DNA from: Roseibacillus persicicus
GTDB lineage: Bacteria; Verrucomicrobiota; Verrucomicrobiia; Verrucomicrobiales; Akkermansiaceae
Length of the DNA stretch: 64,000 nt
Reading direction: 5' to 3'
Assembly (NCBI RefSeq): GCF_014651675.1
Contig: NZ_BMXI01000008.1
Location: 62,001-126,000, forward strand
The notes under the pieces are model-generated. The model did not search any database, was not told the origin of the DNA, and saw nothing but the letters and a program-made list of their open reading frames with translations. The position numbers were made by a program, and so were the translations under genes. Positions 28,001 through 35,731 of this stretch are shown here, one piece after another (the stretch's first letter is position 1; each line of letters starts with the position of its first letter).

Positions 28001-28450
28001 TCCAGCGGCACCGCCCGCTACGTGGACTCCTCGGTTGAGCGGGTTCAGGTGAAAGTCTCCAACCTCACCGAGTCGCGCCACATGATCACCTGCAACGGCA
28101 TCCCCGTTCCGCTCCATCCCACCGGACGCAAGGGCGAATTCGTGGCGGGAGTTCGCTTCCGCGCGTGGGCACCGTTCTCGGCCATGCACCCGGCCAAGCC
28201 CATCAACTCGCCCCTGACCTTTGACCTCGTCGACACTTGGAATCAAAAATCGCTGGGAGCTTGTCAGTATCACGTCGTCCATCCCGGTGGCCGCAGCTAC
28301 GACGACTTCCCATTGAACGGTATGGTGGCGGAGTCCCGTCGCCGCTCCCGTTTCTTCAACATGGGCAAGACCGCTGGAAAGCTGAATCCGCAGATTCCCG
28401 CCCCCAATCCGGACTATCCCCTCACCCTCGATTTGCAGCGCTTTTCCTAA
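25067..28450 (+). CDS. Transglutaminase-DUF2126 fusion (amidoligase-like) protein
   Basis: 1127 aa from the ATG at 25067. The N-terminal transglutaminase module (residues 1-285) has the triad C184 ('[12 protein letters not shown]'), H234 ('[12 protein letters not shown]') and D250 ('WVGLDPTSG'). From about residue 335 DUF2126 begins ('[11 protein letters not shown]', '[20 protein letters not shown]') and runs to the C-terminus, including '[14 protein letters not shown]' and '[13 protein letters not shown]', the GS/GCS-like amidoligase features reported for this family. A single protein could thus both ligate and cut or transfer peptide bonds. The open frame extends 48 codons upstream, but those residues overlap the divergent promoter region and do not look like the family. 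Confidence 0.95.
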   Translation: [1127 protein letters not shown]

Positions 28451-28554
28451 CGGTGAGAGCTTCGACAAGTCTAAGGTTGAGGCTCTCCGATGATAGCTGA
28501 GCTGAAGAAAAATCGTATCGAATCAGGGCTCGAAAAGGCTGCCTTTCTTCTCGC

Positions 28555-31185
28555 ATGGAAACTCCCCGCCATCCAGACTCCGCGACCGGCAAGCCTAACC
28601 GCCCCGAATCGAAATCCATGCCTCCTTCGCAAAGCCAGACCCTTGGTTCCATGAGCCAAAGTCAGACCTCCCCCACTCCCGGCGGAGGTGACGGCCTTTT
28701 TGCCAATTACAAAGGCTTGGAGGGCAGCTTCGACGAGTTTCTCGATCCCGATGGCAGCCCACGGCCCACTTGGCAGGACTTCTCGGAACGACTACGTGGA
28801 TTGGGTAAAGACGGCCTCGGACTTTCCTGGCGACGCGGTGAGGAATTGCTCCGCGAAAACGGAATTTCCTACAACCTTCTCGGCGACCAAAGTCAGAACA
28901 AGCGCCCCTGGAACCTCGACCCCATTCCCGCCCTCATGTCGGAGAGCGAATGGACCTCACTTTCTGCCAGTCTGGTGGAAAGAGCTCACCTCTGGAACCA
29001 GATTCTCAAAGACTGCTACGGGCCCCGCACCCTGCTCAACGAGGGTTTGCTTCCGCCGGCCCTGCTCTACTCGCAGCCGAATTTCAATCGCTTCCTTCCT
29101 CCCGTCAATGGAGGCGGCAACATCCTCACCTCCTATGCCGTCGATGTCGCCCGTTCGGCCGATGGCACCTGGACCGTAGTCGCCGATCGAACCGAAGCAC
29201 CCAATGGCGCCGGCTTCGCCCTCGAGAACCGCATCATCCTCGCCAACGTCTTTCCCGAGACCACTCACAAGCTGCACCTCATCAGGCAGGCCGCTTACTT
29301 CCAATCTCTGCGTGCCACCCTTTTCGCCCATGCCCCCGGCGGCAATGACGAGCCCAAGGTGGTCATGCTCTCACCCGGACCGGCCGACCGCACCTACTTC
29401 GAAGACGCCTATCTCGCCCGCTACCTCGGCATCACCCTGGCGGTGGGTGAAGAGCTCACCGTTCGAAACGACCGGGTGTACTTAAAAACCGTTTCTGGTC
29501 TCCAACGCGTCCACGTCATCTATCGACGGGTTCACGAGACCGTGATCGATCCGCTGGAAGTGCCCACCAATTCCCAACAAGGGGTTCCCGGCCTGATGGG
29601 GGCCATTCGTTCGGGCACCGTCTCGGTGATCAATCCGCCCGGAACAGGAATCGCCGAGTCTCCGGCTCTGCTTCCCTTCCTCCCCGCCATCTCGCAGCGA
29701 CTCTTTGGAAAAGACCTGAGCATCCCTTCCATCGAAACCATTTGGGGCGGTCAGGAAGAGAACCTGTTAGAGTCTCTCCCGGGTCAATCCGCATTATTGA
29801 AGGAGGCTTTCGGTCTTCGACTTCGTCCACCTGTCCAGCTCGACACCCTACCGGTGATTCAACGGGAATCACTCGTGGCACGCGTCAACGCCAGCCCTTC
29901 GTCCTACGTCGTGCAGCAGCAGATGAATTTCTCGCACGGCCCCGTCTGGACCGGATCGCAACTGGAGTCCCGCCCCCTGGCCTACCGCTTCTTCCTTTTT
30001 GCCAAAGGCGACAGCTACCAGGTCATGCCCGGGGCGCTCGTTCGTTGTGCCTCCTCGACGGAAGCTCTTCCCGGTCTTTCCTTGGATCACGATTCAGGCT
30101 CCAAAGACCTTTGGATTCTGGGTGAGAAAGAGAATCCCGACGAACTCCAGACCAATCAGCCCGCCCGCCTCTCCATCCGGCGATCCACCGGGGCTCTGTC
30201 CTCCCGCTCGGCGGACAATCTCTTTTGGATCGGCCGCTACTCCGAGCGCACTGAGTTTGCCACCAGAGTCTTGTTAGAGATCGTGCTCGCGATGACCGAC
30301 GACAAGACCTCGGAGTTGACTCCTCTGCTCGCCACCCTGCGAAGCTTTGGATACCTCACCGGTGCCCAGATCAAGGCGCTGGCGGACTCACCCTCCCGGC
30401 AGGAGATCCTCAATCTTCTGCGTCCCGTATTTTTCGAATCCGCGAGCAAAGAGAGCACGGGAGATTCCATCCCCGCCAACGTGGGCAACCTCTTCCGGCT
30501 GGCTTCCCTTTCCCGCGATCGCCTTTCCAACGAATCCTGGCGCATCATTCGGGCCCACGGAGATCTGGTCAGCTCCTCCCCTCCGCACACTCTCCTCTCG
30601 ATGCGTCCGATTTTGCAAAAGGCCTTGCTCAATCACTCGGCCTTCAACGGCACCTGTCGCGAGAACATCACCCGCAATCAAGGTTGGCTCTTCCTCAATA
30701 TCGGACGACGGGTGGAGCGGATTCATTGGTTGCTCACTCTGATCAACAACCTGATGGAGGCTGACCCGGAACTGAGCCCAAGCTCTCTCGAGACCGCGCT
30801 CTCCATCAACGACACCACCCTCACCTACCGCTTCCGCTACCGAGGCTCGCCCCAACCTTTGCCTGCATTGGACTTGATTCTGTTCGACCCAGCCAATCCC
30901 CGCTCGCTAGCTTTCCAACTGAAGGAACTGGATCGCGACCTCCGCAATTTGCCGAAGGAAGATCAGGCCTCGCAAAGTGAGGTCCCACGTTTCGCCCATC
31001 GCATTGTTCTCCGGGCGATGAACTATCTGGAGACGGAATTGCTTTCGACCGACGACGAGACCTCCGAAGCAGCTGAGTTGGCCAAGTTGAGAGTCTTTCT
31101 CACCGACTTGCAGGACAAGATGCCCCGCTTCACCGAGAAGCTGGGGTGGGAATTTTTCACCCACGTCGAGTTCACGAATTCCTAA
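28555..31185 (+). CDS. ATP-grasp/alpha-E fusion protein
   Basis: 876 aa. After a disordered Ser/Pro/Gln-rich leader (about residues 1-42), a circularly permuted ATP-grasp module runs to about 535 ('GLFANYKGLEGSFDEFLDPDG', 'VVMLSPGPADRTYFEDAYLARYLGI', 'LKTVSGLQRVHVIYRRVHETVIDP'). An alpha-E module follows from about 545 to the end ('LSSRSADNLFWIGRYSERTEFATRVLLE'). It is the fused equivalent of the separate pair at 22455-24936 but clearly divergent in sequence. The usual strong 'LEDN'-type region is altered ('VVADRTEAPNGAGFALENRI'), so the ATP-grasp may have changed substrate. It lies 104 bp after the DUF2126 gene and 15 bp before the last transglutaminase gene. ATGs at 28621 and 28651 are alternative starts. 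Confidence 0.93.
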   Translation: METPRHPDSATGKPNRPESKSMPPSQSQTLGSMSQSQTSPTPGGGDGLFANYKGLEGSFDEFLDPDGSPRPTWQDFSERLRGLGKDGLGLSWRRGEELLRENGISYNLLGDQSQNKRPWNLDPIPALMSESEWTSLSASLVERAHLWNQILKDCYGPRTLLNEGLLPPALLYSQPNFNRFLPPVNGGGNILTSYAVDVARSADGTWTVVADRTEAPNGAGFALENRIILANVFPETTHKLHLIRQAAYFQSLRATLFAHAPGGNDEPKVVMLSPGPADRTYFEDAYLARYLGITLAVGEELTVRNDRVYLKTVSGLQRVHVIYRRVHETVIDPLEVPTNSQQGVPGLMGAIRSGTVSVINPPGTGIAESPALLPFLPAISQRLFGKDLSIPSIETIWGGQEENLLESLPGQSALLKEAFGLRLRPPVQLDTLPVIQRESLVARVNASPSSYVVQQQMNFSHGPVWTGSQLESRPLAYRFFLFAKGDSYQVMPGALVRCASSTEALPGLSLDHDSGSKDLWILGEKENPDELQTNQPARLSIRRSTGALSSRSADNLFWIGRYSERTEFATRVLLEIVLAMTDDKTSELTPLLATLRSFGYLTGAQIKALADSPSRQEILNLLRPVFFESASKESTGDSIPANVGNLFRLASLSRDRLSNESWRIIRAHGDLVSSSPPHTLLSMRPILQKALLNHSAFNGTCRENITRNQGWLFLNIGRRVERIHWLLTLINNLMEADPELSPSSLETALSINDTTLTYRFRYRGSPQPLPALDLILFDPANPRSLAFQLKELDRDLRNLPKEDQASQSEVPRFAHRIVLRAMNYLETELLSTDDETSEAAELAKLRVFLTDLQDKMPRFTEKLGWEFFTHVEFTNS

Positions 31186-31200
31186 TCTCTCCCCCACCGC

Positions 31201-32076
31201 GTGCGCTACCGAATCCATCATCAGACCGTCTACAAATATGAGAGTTCCGTCTCCTACTCTCATCACGTGGCGCGCCTGCGTCCCAGCGTCACCCCCCGTC
31301 AGACGCAGGGTAGCTTCGAGCTGAAAGTCACTCCCGCGCCCGACAGCCTATCGCATTCCATCGACTACTTCGGCAATGCCTGCAGCTACTTCGGGCTCAC
31401 CACCCCGCACAAAAAGCTGGTGATTGATTCCTACAGTCAAGTCACGGTCAAACCCCAGCAGTCCATCGACTTGGACCTCTCCATGCCATGGGAAATGGTG
31501 CGCGACATCCTCCGCACCTCGCACTTGGCACCAGACTTGGCCGCCGCCGAGTTCACTTTTGCCTCCCCGCTCTGTCCCTATATGCCGGAGCTCGCGGATT
31601 ATGCGCGCCAGTCTTTCCAGAAGGACGTGCCCATTCTGCAAGCGAGCAAGGACCTCACTTCGCGCATCTTCAAAGACTTTAAATTCGATCCCAAGGTCAC
31701 CACCGTGGCGACCCCGGTTTCAGAAGTCTTCGAAAAGCGGGCGGGAGTTTGTCAGGATTTCTCACACTTCCAGATCTCGTGCCTGCGCTCGCTCGGTTTA
31801 GCTGCAGCGTATGTCTCGGGTTATCTCCGCACCGAACCGCCTCCGGGTAAAGAAAGGCTCATCGGTGCCGATGCCTCCCACGCCTGGGTCTCGATCTATG
31901 CCCCGCAGATCGGGTGGACGGGATTTGACGCCACCAACAACGTCCTCCCCGGCCAAGACCATATTCATGTCGCCAAGGGTCGCGACTATCTCGACATCTC
32001 CCCTGTTCGCGGAACGGTCTTCGGCGGTGGCACCCAGACACTCAATATCGGAGTGACTGTCAGCGAGGACGAGTAG
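31201..32076 (+). CDS. Transglutaminase-like domain protein (TG3)
   Basis: 291 aa with a GTG start at 31201, chosen because the family N-terminus MRYRIHHQTVYKYESSVSYSHH follows directly. The triad is C184 ('KRAGVCQDFSHFQIS'), H227 ('ASHAWVSIYAP') and D243 ('WTGFDATNN'). It begins 15 nt after the stop of the ATP-grasp/alpha-E fusion, indicating one operon with DUF2126 and the fusion. Fourth transglutaminase domain of the locus. Cytoplasmic. Confidence 0.94.
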   Translation: MRYRIHHQTVYKYESSVSYSHHVARLRPSVTPRQTQGSFELKVTPAPDSLSHSIDYFGNACSYFGLTTPHKKLVIDSYSQVTVKPQQSIDLDLSMPWEMVRDILRTSHLAPDLAAAEFTFASPLCPYMPELADYARQSFQKDVPILQASKDLTSRIFKDFKFDPKVTTVATPVSEVFEKRAGVCQDFSHFQISCLRSLGLAAAYVSGYLRTEPPPGKERLIGADASHAWVSIYAPQIGWTGFDATNNVLPGQDHIHVAKGRDYLDISPVRGTVFGGGTQTLNIGVTVSEDE

Positions 32077-32098
32077 GGCAAGCCCCACCCATCCCCGC

Positions 32099-32114
32099 TA
32101 CTAGAAATCTAGTA
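32099..32114. repeat. ACTAG palindrome between convergent genes
   Basis: TACTAGA-AA-TCTAGTA, a perfect 7-bp inverted repeat between the convergent ends of TG3 and tyrS. Same core as at 14131 and 39030. Confidence 0.6.
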
Positions 32115-32126
32115 ATCCCACCGCGG

Positions 32127-33311
32127 TCAGGAAATCTTGACCGAATGCTTCTTGGAAAGGCGCAGGATATCCCCCGCCGTCAGCTCGAGGGTCGCGTTCG
32201 GGTCGATGAGCTTTTCTCCGTTCAACTGCACCGCTCCGGGCAGGATGGATTGCTTCTTCAACTCGCCGTTCGACTTTTTCAAATTGAAGGCTGCTTGATA
32301 CGCGAAGGAAGCGACCTGCAAGACCGTGCCATCAGCGGGAAAATCTGCCAAAGCCACCTCAACCGCGCCTGCGGAATCATCCCGTTGCGAAAAGCGCGCT
32401 TCCCAAGTCGCACGCGCCTCGGTGGCGGCAGCTTCGTCGTGGTAGCGGGCGGTCAACTTGTGGGCGAGTTGCTTCTTGGCCTCCATGGGATGCAAAGTCT
32501 CGTCGCGGCTTTCGCCTAACAGAAGCTGGTAGTAGCGATCCATGAGCTCGTCCGAGGTGGACATCAGCTTGCCAAACATTTCGTTGGGCTCTTCGGAGAC
32601 CCCGACGTAGTTCTGGTAACTTTTGGACATCTTCTTCACCCCATCAAGACCTTCCAACAAGGGCATGGTCATCACAATCTGAGGCAACTGGCCTTCTTCC
32701 TTTTGCAAATCACGACCGACCAGGATGTTGAAGAGCTGATCGGAGCCTCCAATCTCGACATCGGCACGAACCTCGACCGAATCCCAGCCCTGCACGATGG
32801 GGTACTGGATCTCGTGGAGACGAACTTCCTGTCCACTATCGATGCGATTGCGAAAATCCTCGCGCTGAAGCATCTGCTGCATAGTGACGCGGGAATTGAG
32901 GCGGAGGACATCCTCGAAGGTCATTTTGCGGAACCAATCCCCGTTGTAGACGATCTCAGTCTTTTCCTCATCGAGAACCTTGAAAGCCTGGCTGGTGTAG
33001 GTCTCGGCATTGATGAGAACCTCTTCGCGGGAAAGTGGTGGACGAGTCGCGGAACGCCCGGAGGGGTCCCCAATGGTCGCGGTGAAGTCTCCGATAATCA
33101 AAACCGCCTGATGACCAAGGGCTTGAAACTGGCGAAGCTTCTCCAAAACCACGGTATGACCGAGGTGCAGGTCAGGCGAAGTGGGGTCGACCCCCAATTT
33201 GACGCGCAAGGGGCGGCCCTCTTTGGCGCAAAGCTTGAGACGGTCGGAAAGCTCTTTTTCAGAGAGGACTTGGGCCGTGCCGGCCATCAGGGTGCTGAGT
33301 TGGTCGCTCAT
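32127..33311 (-). CDS. tyrS: Tyrosyl-tRNA synthetase
   Basis: 394 aa from the ATG at 33311 (MSDQLSTLMAGTAQVLSEKE); ATGs further upstream give extensions unlike the family. Class I synthetase charging tRNA-Tyr. HIGH appears as H49-L-G-H52, KMSKS as K227-M-S-K-S231, with 'IGGSDQLFNILVGRDLQ' between them. The C-terminal S4 RNA-binding domain (about 330-394) ends 'TAGDILRLSKKHSVKIS'. This is the shorter TyrRS type common outside gamma-proteobacteria. Convergent with TG3. Confidence 0.98.
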   Translation of the reverse strand: MSDQLSTLMAGTAQVLSEKELSDRLKLCAKEGRPLRVKLGVDPTSPDLHLGHTVVLEKLRQFQALGHQAVLIIGDFTATIGDPSGRSATRPPLSREEVLINAETYTSQAFKVLDEEKTEIVYNGDWFRKMTFEDVLRLNSRVTMQQMLQREDFRNRIDSGQEVRLHEIQYPIVQGWDSVEVRADVEIGGSDQLFNILVGRDLQKEEGQLPQIVMTMPLLEGLDGVKKMSKSYQNYVGVSEEPNEMFGKLMSTSDELMDRYYQLLLGESRDETLHPMEAKKQLAHKLTARYHDEAAATEARATWEARFSQRDDSAGAVEVALADFPADGTVLQVASFAYQAAFNLKKSNGELKKQSILPGAVQLNGEKLIDPNATLELTAGDILRLSKKHSVKIS

Positions 33312-33613
33312 GTTCGGGGTGTTTGTAAACATGGGAGGGCGGATGAGGCACGTTTTCTTTTTACCAGCTGAGCTCGGATCACGGGCTTTTGCAGCAAGCG
33401 GCGTCGCTTTCTCCGCTGAATCGTGCTTTTCGATAATTCCCAGGAATGCGAAGAGTCCACGCAAGCAACTTCAGATTAGTCAGTTAAGACACCTTTTGCG
33501 TCCAGACGGAAGTCAAATCGATCGTCAACTGTCTGCCCTTTCTATAGATTTGAGGGTAGGGGAGTTGGATTTTGTTTTGAAAGTCCGCTGGACGGGGAAC
33601 AGTTTATGAAGGG

Positions 33614-34222
33614 ATGGACAATCCTTACGAATCCCCCCAGCCAGAACTTGGCGGTGTGTCGGTCATTGAGCCTGCTCCGATCAAAGTCTTCGGTATTCTT
33701 CATCTTGTTTTTGGAGGGATCGGAATTTTTGGAGTTCTCATGTCGGGTGGCCAATTGCTATTCAGGGAAGCCATGATGAAAGCATCCTCTGCCGGCGATC
33801 CTACCATGGCGGAGATTCAGAGGCGGCTTTATGAGTCGACGTTCATGACGACGATCATCGGACTTGCGATTACCTTGGTCGTTACCGTGATGATCATGCG
33901 AGCGGGTTTGAAGTTGGTGAAGAAGAAAAGGGACGCCGTCAGCGCTTCGACCCTCTACTCATACGTTTCCATCGGAGCAAAAATTCTGACCATCATTTTG
34001 ACGATGACGATGACTCTTCCAGCCATGAATGCCGTCTTCGACGAACTGGCCTCAAAGGGGCCGGGTAGTAGTCAAGCTGCTACCATGCTTTCAACGATGA
34101 AGGTTACAATGGCACTTTCCGGAATCGGAACGCCCTTGTTGATGTCTATCTATCCGGTGCTATGTCTGGTGCTGTTGAAAAAGAAACCCGTTCAATCCTA
34201 TTTGGAACAATACGGAAAATAA
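33614..34222 (+). CDS. Four-helix membrane protein, unknown
   Basis: 202 aa. After a soluble MDNPYESPQPE-type start (a motif common in Verrucomicrobia/Planctomycetes small membrane proteins) come four hydrophobic segments, at about residues 23-47, 75-98, 115-140 and 160-190. No catalytic motif. It ends 71 bp before tRNA-His. Confidence 0.75.
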   Translation: MDNPYESPQPELGGVSVIEPAPIKVFGILHLVFGGIGIFGVLMSGGQLLFREAMMKASSAGDPTMAEIQRRLYESTFMTTIIGLAITLVVTVMIMRAGLKLVKKKRDAVSASTLYSYVSIGAKILTIILTMTMTLPAMNAVFDELASKGPGSSQAATMLSTMKVTMALSGIGTPLLMSIYPVLCLVLLKKKPVQSYLEQYGK

Positions 34223-34293
34223 GTTTCACTCCGGATAATTTTCGACTTGATAATACCGGGCAGGGGAGTAAGAACCCCTCCCGCTATTAAGTT

Positions 34294-34370
34294 GGTGGCC
34301 GTAGCTCAGTTGGTAGAGCCCCTGATTGTGATTCAGGTTGTCGCGGGTTCGAGTCCCGTCGGTCGCCCCA
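34294..34370 (+). tRNA. tRNA-His (anticodon GTG)
   Basis: Acceptor arms GTGGCCG and CGGTCGC pair (with G-T wobbles). The D arm is GCTC...GAGC, the anticodon stem CCTGA/TCAGG holds the loop TTGTGAT with anticodon GTG, and the T arm contains GGTTCGAGTCC. An extra G at 34294 faces C at 34367, the G-1:C73 pair that identifies tRNA-His and is here encoded in the DNA. The 3' CCA (34368-34370) is also encoded. Confidence 0.97.
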
Positions 34371-34383
34371 TCTCTTTTTCGTT

Positions 34384-35109
34384 GTGACTGTTGAAAATGA
34401 AAGCGCAGTCCAAAGTTCAATGAGTTCGATTGAGGAAAAGGTTTCCTATCGATTCGATGATCCGGTCTTGCTTCAAACCGCGCTGACGCATCCGAGTATT
34501 GTCGCTGAAAGCAAGGAAGAACTCGTTGACAATCAACGACTTGAGTATCTCGGTGATGCTGTTTTACAATTGGCTGTTACGGAAGAGCTGTTTCTGCGCT
34601 TTCCGAATGAAGGGGAAGGTCCGCTCACGAAATGGCGAGCGCGCCTCGTTTCCAAGCCTGCGCTAGCAGAGTATGGAATGAAGCTGAATCTGGGCAGCGC
34701 GATCCTGATCGGAAAAGGGGAGGAAGCGAACGGGGGACGCACCCGGGCCTCGAGCTTGGCTGACTGCATCGAGGCCTTGTTGGGAGCGATCTATTTGGAT
34801 GGGGGATTTTCCGCTGCCAAAGAGGTTGCACTCAATCTGGTTGCCGATGCCCTAGAGGAGGTCACAAAGAGCAGCGATACCGGCAATCCCAAGGGCGAGC
34901 TTCAGGAAGTATTGCAGGCAATCCAACCCACCAGTCCGGTATACGAGATTCTCTCCGCCTCCGGCCCCGATCACGACAAGGTCTTTGTTGCCTCAGTAAA
35001 GTGGCAAGACGTCTTGCTCGGGAGGGGTGAAGGCGCGAGTAAGAAGACAGCTGAAGTCGCCGCCGCAGCCAACGCCCTCGAAAGAGGCAAGTGGCGGGAA
35101 ATGGCATGA
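34384..35109 (+). CDS. rnc: Ribonuclease III
   Basis: 241 aa from a GTG at 34384; an ATG at 34420 (MSSIEEKVSYRF) is the alternative. It cleaves double-stranded RNA in rRNA processing and mRNA decay. The signature N50-QRLEYLGDA is followed by the second catalytic site 'SLADCIEALLGAIYLDGG' (D127, E130). The dsRNA-binding domain occupies the C-terminal third ('GNPKGELQEVLQ', 'GRGEGASKKTAEVAAAANAL'). It starts 14 nt after tRNA-His and overlaps the next gene by 4 nt (ATGA). Confidence 0.97.
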   Translation: MTVENESAVQSSMSSIEEKVSYRFDDPVLLQTALTHPSIVAESKEELVDNQRLEYLGDAVLQLAVTEELFLRFPNEGEGPLTKWRARLVSKPALAEYGMKLNLGSAILIGKGEEANGGRTRASSLADCIEALLGAIYLDGGFSAAKEVALNLVADALEEVTKSSDTGNPKGELQEVLQAIQPTSPVYEILSASGPDHDKVFVASVKWQDVLLGRGEGASKKTAEVAAAANALERGKWREMA

Positions 35110-35648
35110 GCTCTCTTTGCCCATTTCTTCCACCTGCTGACCGAGTCTGGCGCGCGCGGGATATGAGAGCTTTCCGCGAACGACGGGACTCTCAATTCTA
35201 TCTTTCGGCGCTGTCCTATGCCCAGTCCCTTCTCGGAGAAGGGAAGCCTGCTCAGGCTCTTCTCCAGATCAACAAGTCCTTTATGGCCGAGCTTGAAACC
35301 GAAGATGTTTTAGTAACATGGCCACCTGCCTACCAGGCTGTCGTCTGGATTATCGAGCGCTATCGGGGTGATAGGGAGTGCTTTCTTGGAAATCCCGTGC
35401 GCCATTATCAGCATTTGGCCACTCGGATGAGCGGTCCGCGGGGTGGCATACGCACCCTGCGAGCTTGGGCATGTTTCTATCTCGCAGAGACTTTTGCTCC
35501 TGAGTACGAACGGGACCTCGAGCAACTTCAGAAGGAAAAGCTCACCATCCCATCCTTTCAATCGGTCCTCTCCGCGATTGACCGTTTCGGCTGGGACGGT
35601 GAAGGTAATGTTCTACGTGGAACTTTTTCTTCTCTTCGTGATCGTTGA
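35106..35648 (+). CDS. Hypothetical protein coupled to rnc
   Basis: 180 aa from the ATG at 35106, which overlaps the rnc stop by 4 nt, so translation is likely coupled. Predominantly helical with 'SYAQSLLGEGKPAQALLQINKSFM' resembling one TPR-like helix pair, and many Trp/Arg residues. No family recognised by name. A parS-like palindrome lies in its last codons (35609-35624). Confidence 0.7.
   Translation: MSSLCPFLPPADRVWRARDMRAFRERRDSQFYLSALSYAQSLLGEGKPAQALLQINKSFMAELETEDVLVTWPPAYQAVVWIIERYRGDRECFLGNPVRHYQHLATRMSGPRGGIRTLRAWACFYLAETFAPEYERDLEQLQKEKLTIPSFQSVLSAIDRFGWDGEGNVLRGTFSSLRDR
35609..35624. promoter_or_regulatory. parS-like site 1
   Basis: TGTTCTACGTGGAACT, differing from the best site in the window (39007) at one position. 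It lies in the 3' end of the rnc-coupled gene. Confidence 0.5.
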
Positions 35649-35731
35649 GCTTCTCACACAAAGAGGAAAATCGATTTGCGGAGCTTAAGGCAATCCACTA
35701 GGGCTTTTTCTGGCGACAACAGCCGTCTCAA

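Noticed and set aside
26633-28468. 611-aa minus-strand ORF
   Set aside because: Antisense to the DUF2126 module; the long open frame results from high GC and codon bias.
34249-34290. Hairpin AGGGG...CCCCT upstream of tRNA-His
   Set aside because: Irregular stem, no T-tract; could be a weak terminator for the preceding gene but not supportable.
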